This document shows positions 62,345 through 64,000 of a stretch of 64,000 bases of DNA, piece after piece (positions within the stretch are counted from its first letter, which is position 1; the number at the start of each line of letters is the position of its first letter). This DNA comes from Paracoccaceae bacterium. Lineage in GTDB: Bacteria > Pseudomonadota > Alphaproteobacteria > Rhodobacterales > Rhodobacteraceae. The notes beneath the pieces were generated by a model, which ran no database searches, had not been told where the DNA came from, and worked only from the letters and a program-made list of their open reading frames with translations. A program made the translations under genes and the position numbers. Where the stretch lies: NCBI GenBank assembly GCA_012103375.1, contig WLWX01000001.1:310001-374000 (forward strand). The letters are read 5' to 3'.

Positions 62345-62904
62345 GGATCATCGCCGGTGACTGGCGCGGCCGCACCCTGACGCCGGTGGGCAAAGGCGAC
62401 GCGGGCGCGCATCTGCGCCCCACAACTGATCGCATCCGCGAAAGCCTGTTCAACATGCTGACCGGCGGGCGATTTGGTGACCCGATTACAGGCGCGCGGG
62501 TGCTGGACCTCTTCGCGGGGACCGGGGCGTTAGGGCTGGAAGCGCTCAGCCGCGGGGCCGCCCATGCGACGTTTATCGACAGCGGGCGCATTGCCCAGGG
62601 GTTGATCCGCAAGAATATCGCGCTTTGCGGTGCGGCGGCGGCGACCCTGAAATCACTGGATGCAACCCGCCTGCCGGTGAACCCGGATGCGCCCTATGAT
62701 CTGGTGTTCCTCGACCCGCCTTACGGTCAATGGCTGGGCAATCTGGCGATGCCGATTGCGCTGCAAGGCGGCTGGCTGGCACAAGGTGCATTGGTAGTTT
62801 GGGAGGATGAGGCCGAGCCCACTCCGACTGCAGGCCTGAAACGCCTCGACAGTCGGCGTTATGGCGATACGGTGGTGACGATCTACGAAGTCGAAGGCCC
62901 ATGA
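62341..62904 (+). CDS. rsmD: 16S rRNA (guanine-966-N2)-methyltransferase
   Basis: 187 residues from GTG 62341. RIIAGDWRGRTL at the start, RPTTDRIRESLFNML, the SAM motif VLDLFAGTGALGLEALSRG and catalytic LVFLDPPYG (NPPY-type) are all diagnostic of RsmD. It modifies G966 of 16S rRNA. GTGA overlap with the reductase gene and ATGA with the next gene. Confidence 0.94.
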   Translation: MRIIAGDWRGRTLTPVGKGDAGAHLRPTTDRIRESLFNMLTGGRFGDPITGARVLDLFAGTGALGLEALSRGAAHATFIDSGRIAQGLIRKNIALCGAAAATLKSLDATRLPVNPDAPYDLVFLDPPYGQWLGNLAMPIALQGGWLAQGALVVWEDEAEPTPTAGLKRLDSRRYGDTVVTIYEVEGP

Positions 62905-63275
62905 GCGATTTGCCGGACCATTTCTGCCCCGGCTGCGGGGCCGCGCAAAAGGTGTTTCCCCGCTATCCCTGGTATTTTTGCAAAGACTGCGTCAAGCGCG
63001 CCACCGACGGCGCGGGGCGGGCGCTGAAATTCGCCAATACCAGCGCTGGCGGCGGCTTCGCATTCGCCTATGCTGCGGCCGATGACTGGGTCTGTTGTGG
63101 CCACGTGCTGTGCCGGATTCAGCGGCGCCCGGTTCTGGTGGGCGAGGCGCGATTTGGCGGCATTGTCGCCCAGCCGGTGCCGGACCGACCACTGGAAAGC
63201 TCGCCCAATGATACGATCAACCTGAAAGGCAAGGAACGCTATGTCCCTGACGACACCAAGCGCCGTCCTATTTGA
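62901..63275 (+). CDS. Small zinc-ribbon-like protein of unknown function
   Basis: 124 residues. CPGC at residues 9-12 and CKDC at 27-30 form a likely zinc-binding knuckle; a third group VCCGHVLC lies near residue 66. I know no function. It starts in an ATGA overlap with rsmD and its last 35 bases overlap the HAD gene, so the three are translated together. It might bind nucleic acid or a ribosomal factor (inference). Confidence 0.75.
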   Translation: MSDLPDHFCPGCGAAQKVFPRYPWYFCKDCVKRATDGAGRALKFANTSAGGGFAFAYAAADDWVCCGHVLCRIQRRPVLVGEARFGGIVAQPVPDRPLESSPNDTINLKGKERYVPDDTKRRPI

Positions 63276-63894
63276 TTGCGACGGCGTGCTCGTCGATAGC
63301 GAGCCGATCACTGATACTGTGCTGATCGCCAATCTTGCCGGATATGGATTGCACCTTGCCCCCGAGCAGGTGACCAAGATGTTCACCGGCGGCACGATCA
63401 AAGGTGTCGAGCAAAGCGCGCGCAGCATGGGCGCCGACCTTCCCGCAGACTGGATCGACAGGATCTATGCCGCGACCTTCGAACAGTTGCAGGCAGGAAC
63501 GCCCTTGATTGACGGCGTGCCAGAGGTGCTGGACGCGCTGGACCTGCGCGGTATTCCCTATGCTATCGGATCCAACGGGCCGATGGCGAAGATGCGGATC
63601 ACGCTGGGCCAGCACGGGTTGTGGGACCGGTTTCAGGGACGGATATTCTCGTGCCACGAACACGGGGACGCCAAGCCTGCGCCGGATCTTTACCTGCGCG
63701 GGGCTGCGGCAACCCGCCAGCGCCCCGAAGATTGCGTTGTCATCGACGACAGCGTCGCAGGGTGCCGCGCCGGGGTCGCCGCAGGAAGCCGCACCATTGG
63801 TTTTGCCCATGCCAGCGATCCCGAAAGCCTGCGCGCCGTCGGGGCAGACCCCGTCACCTCGATGGCCGAGGTGCGCGCGCTGTTGGGGTTATGA
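63241..63894 (+). CDS. HAD-superfamily hydrolase (subfamily IA)
   Basis: 217 residues. The nucleophile motif LFDCDGVLVDSEP has Asp12 and Asp14; motif II is GSNGPM, the Lys is in DAKPAPDLY (Lys near 142), and motif III is CVVIDDSVAGCRAG. This is the beta-phosphoglucomutase/phosphoglycolate phosphatase group. The substrate is unknown. ATG 63241 lies inside the upstream gene's end. It converges on the next gene with a 6-base overlap. Confidence 0.9.
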   Translation: MSLTTPSAVLFDCDGVLVDSEPITDTVLIANLAGYGLHLAPEQVTKMFTGGTIKGVEQSARSMGADLPADWIDRIYAATFEQLQAGTPLIDGVPEVLDALDLRGIPYAIGSNGPMAKMRITLGQHGLWDRFQGRIFSCHEHGDAKPAPDLYLRGAAATRQRPEDCVVIDDSVAGCRAGVAAGSRTIGFAHASDPESLRAVGADPVTSMAEVRALLGL

Positions 63895-64000
63895 GGCGGC
63901 GGCCTCAAGCTGATCCGCGATCGGTTTAAGTGCCGCATAAAGGACCGAGTGGATCGGCGTCGGCACGCCGTGTTTTGTGCCAAGACGCACCACCTCGCCG
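63889..64000 (-). CDS. 2-dehydropantoate 2-reductase-like protein, C-terminal end (partial)
   Basis: Read on the minus strand, the frame entering the window encodes GEVVRLGTKHGVPTPIHSVLYAAL before a TAA at 63889-63891 (shown here by its VVRLGTKHGVPTP core). This matches the C-terminal domain of PanE/ApbA ketopantoate reductases. Only 36 residues are visible, so the family call is tentative. Confidence 0.6.
   Translation of the reverse strand, partial: GEVVRLGTKHGVPTPIHSVLYAALKPIADQLEAAAS

Overview
The window reads as chromosome of a GC-rich alphaproteobacterium, most likely Rhodobacterales (roseobacter type). The evidence is gene content and order: tldD/pmbA end - cysQ - DUF4170 - Kdo transferase - lpxK, then leuS-lptE-holA and a DUF3576 lipoprotein, a BA14K relic, ftsK, slt-dapA-smpB, and many ATGA/TGATG stop-start overlaps. 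No rRNA, tRNA, CRISPR array or phage module was seen.

Layout. 0-3.5 kb: envelope genes (CysQ-like phosphatase, DUF4170, Kdo transferase, LpxK). 3.5-9.6 kb, minus strand: two glutathione transferases, holA, lptE, leuS, DUF3576 lipoprotein. 9.9-10.9 kb: a porin with in-frame tandem repeats and a clear terminator. 10.9-13.3 kb: two broken genes (AMP-forming ligase, BA14K). 13.5-19.3 kb: a tightly overlapping five-gene catabolic operon of unknown substrate (aldehyde dehydrogenase, non-canonical M19 dipeptidase homologue, a 559-residue protein I do not recognise, a DUF3726-like protein, an Ldh-type oxidoreductase). 19.4-24.5 kb: ABC exporter, IS630 copy A, acyl-CoA synthetase. 24.6-35.6 kb: glycogen operon glgP-glgB-glgC-glgA-glgX-pgm. 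35.6-45.9 kb: UbiH-type hydroxylase, amidase, aminotransferase, ftsK, IS630 copy B, cobO, FMN reductase, TauE/SafE permease, VOC protein. 46.1-54.7 kb: a disturbed stretch (CoA-ester hydratase, FAD oxidoreductase, mnmD, slt, dapA, AAA kinase, ridA, ion channel) full of frameshifts and two partial duplications. 54.7-64 kb: orderly again (smpB, sulfurtransferase, transaminase, FemAB-like protein, pterin dehydratase, mscS, peroxiredoxin, FAD reductase, rsmD, a small Cys-rich protein, HAD phosphatase, end of a ketopantoate-reductase-like gene).

The most striking feature is a non-autonomous 218-bp element, present six times at 11624, 22329, 29896, 45882, 46778 and 59867. Each copy has perfect 20-bp terminal inverted repeats and sits between short direct repeats (4 bp, once 5 bp, once imperfect). 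It interrupts an AMP ligase, glgC, a CoA-ester hydratase and mscS. It is nested in one of two matching IS630 copies and abuts the start codon of a VOC gene. No transposase with matching ends is in the window. The IS630 copies are direct repeats 21,168 bp apart enclosing the glycogen operon and ftsK.

Genes that look to work together: glgC/A/B make glycogen, glgP/glgX degrade it, and pgm links glucose-1-P to glucose-6-P. The transaminase and mercaptopyruvate sulfurtransferase pair fits cysteine sulfur transfer. LptE, LpxK and Kdo transferase serve LPS assembly. Single-base losses cluster in 47-54.7 kb, in genes such as dapA that are hard to lose, so I treat that stretch as possible assembly or base-calling error until shown otherwise.
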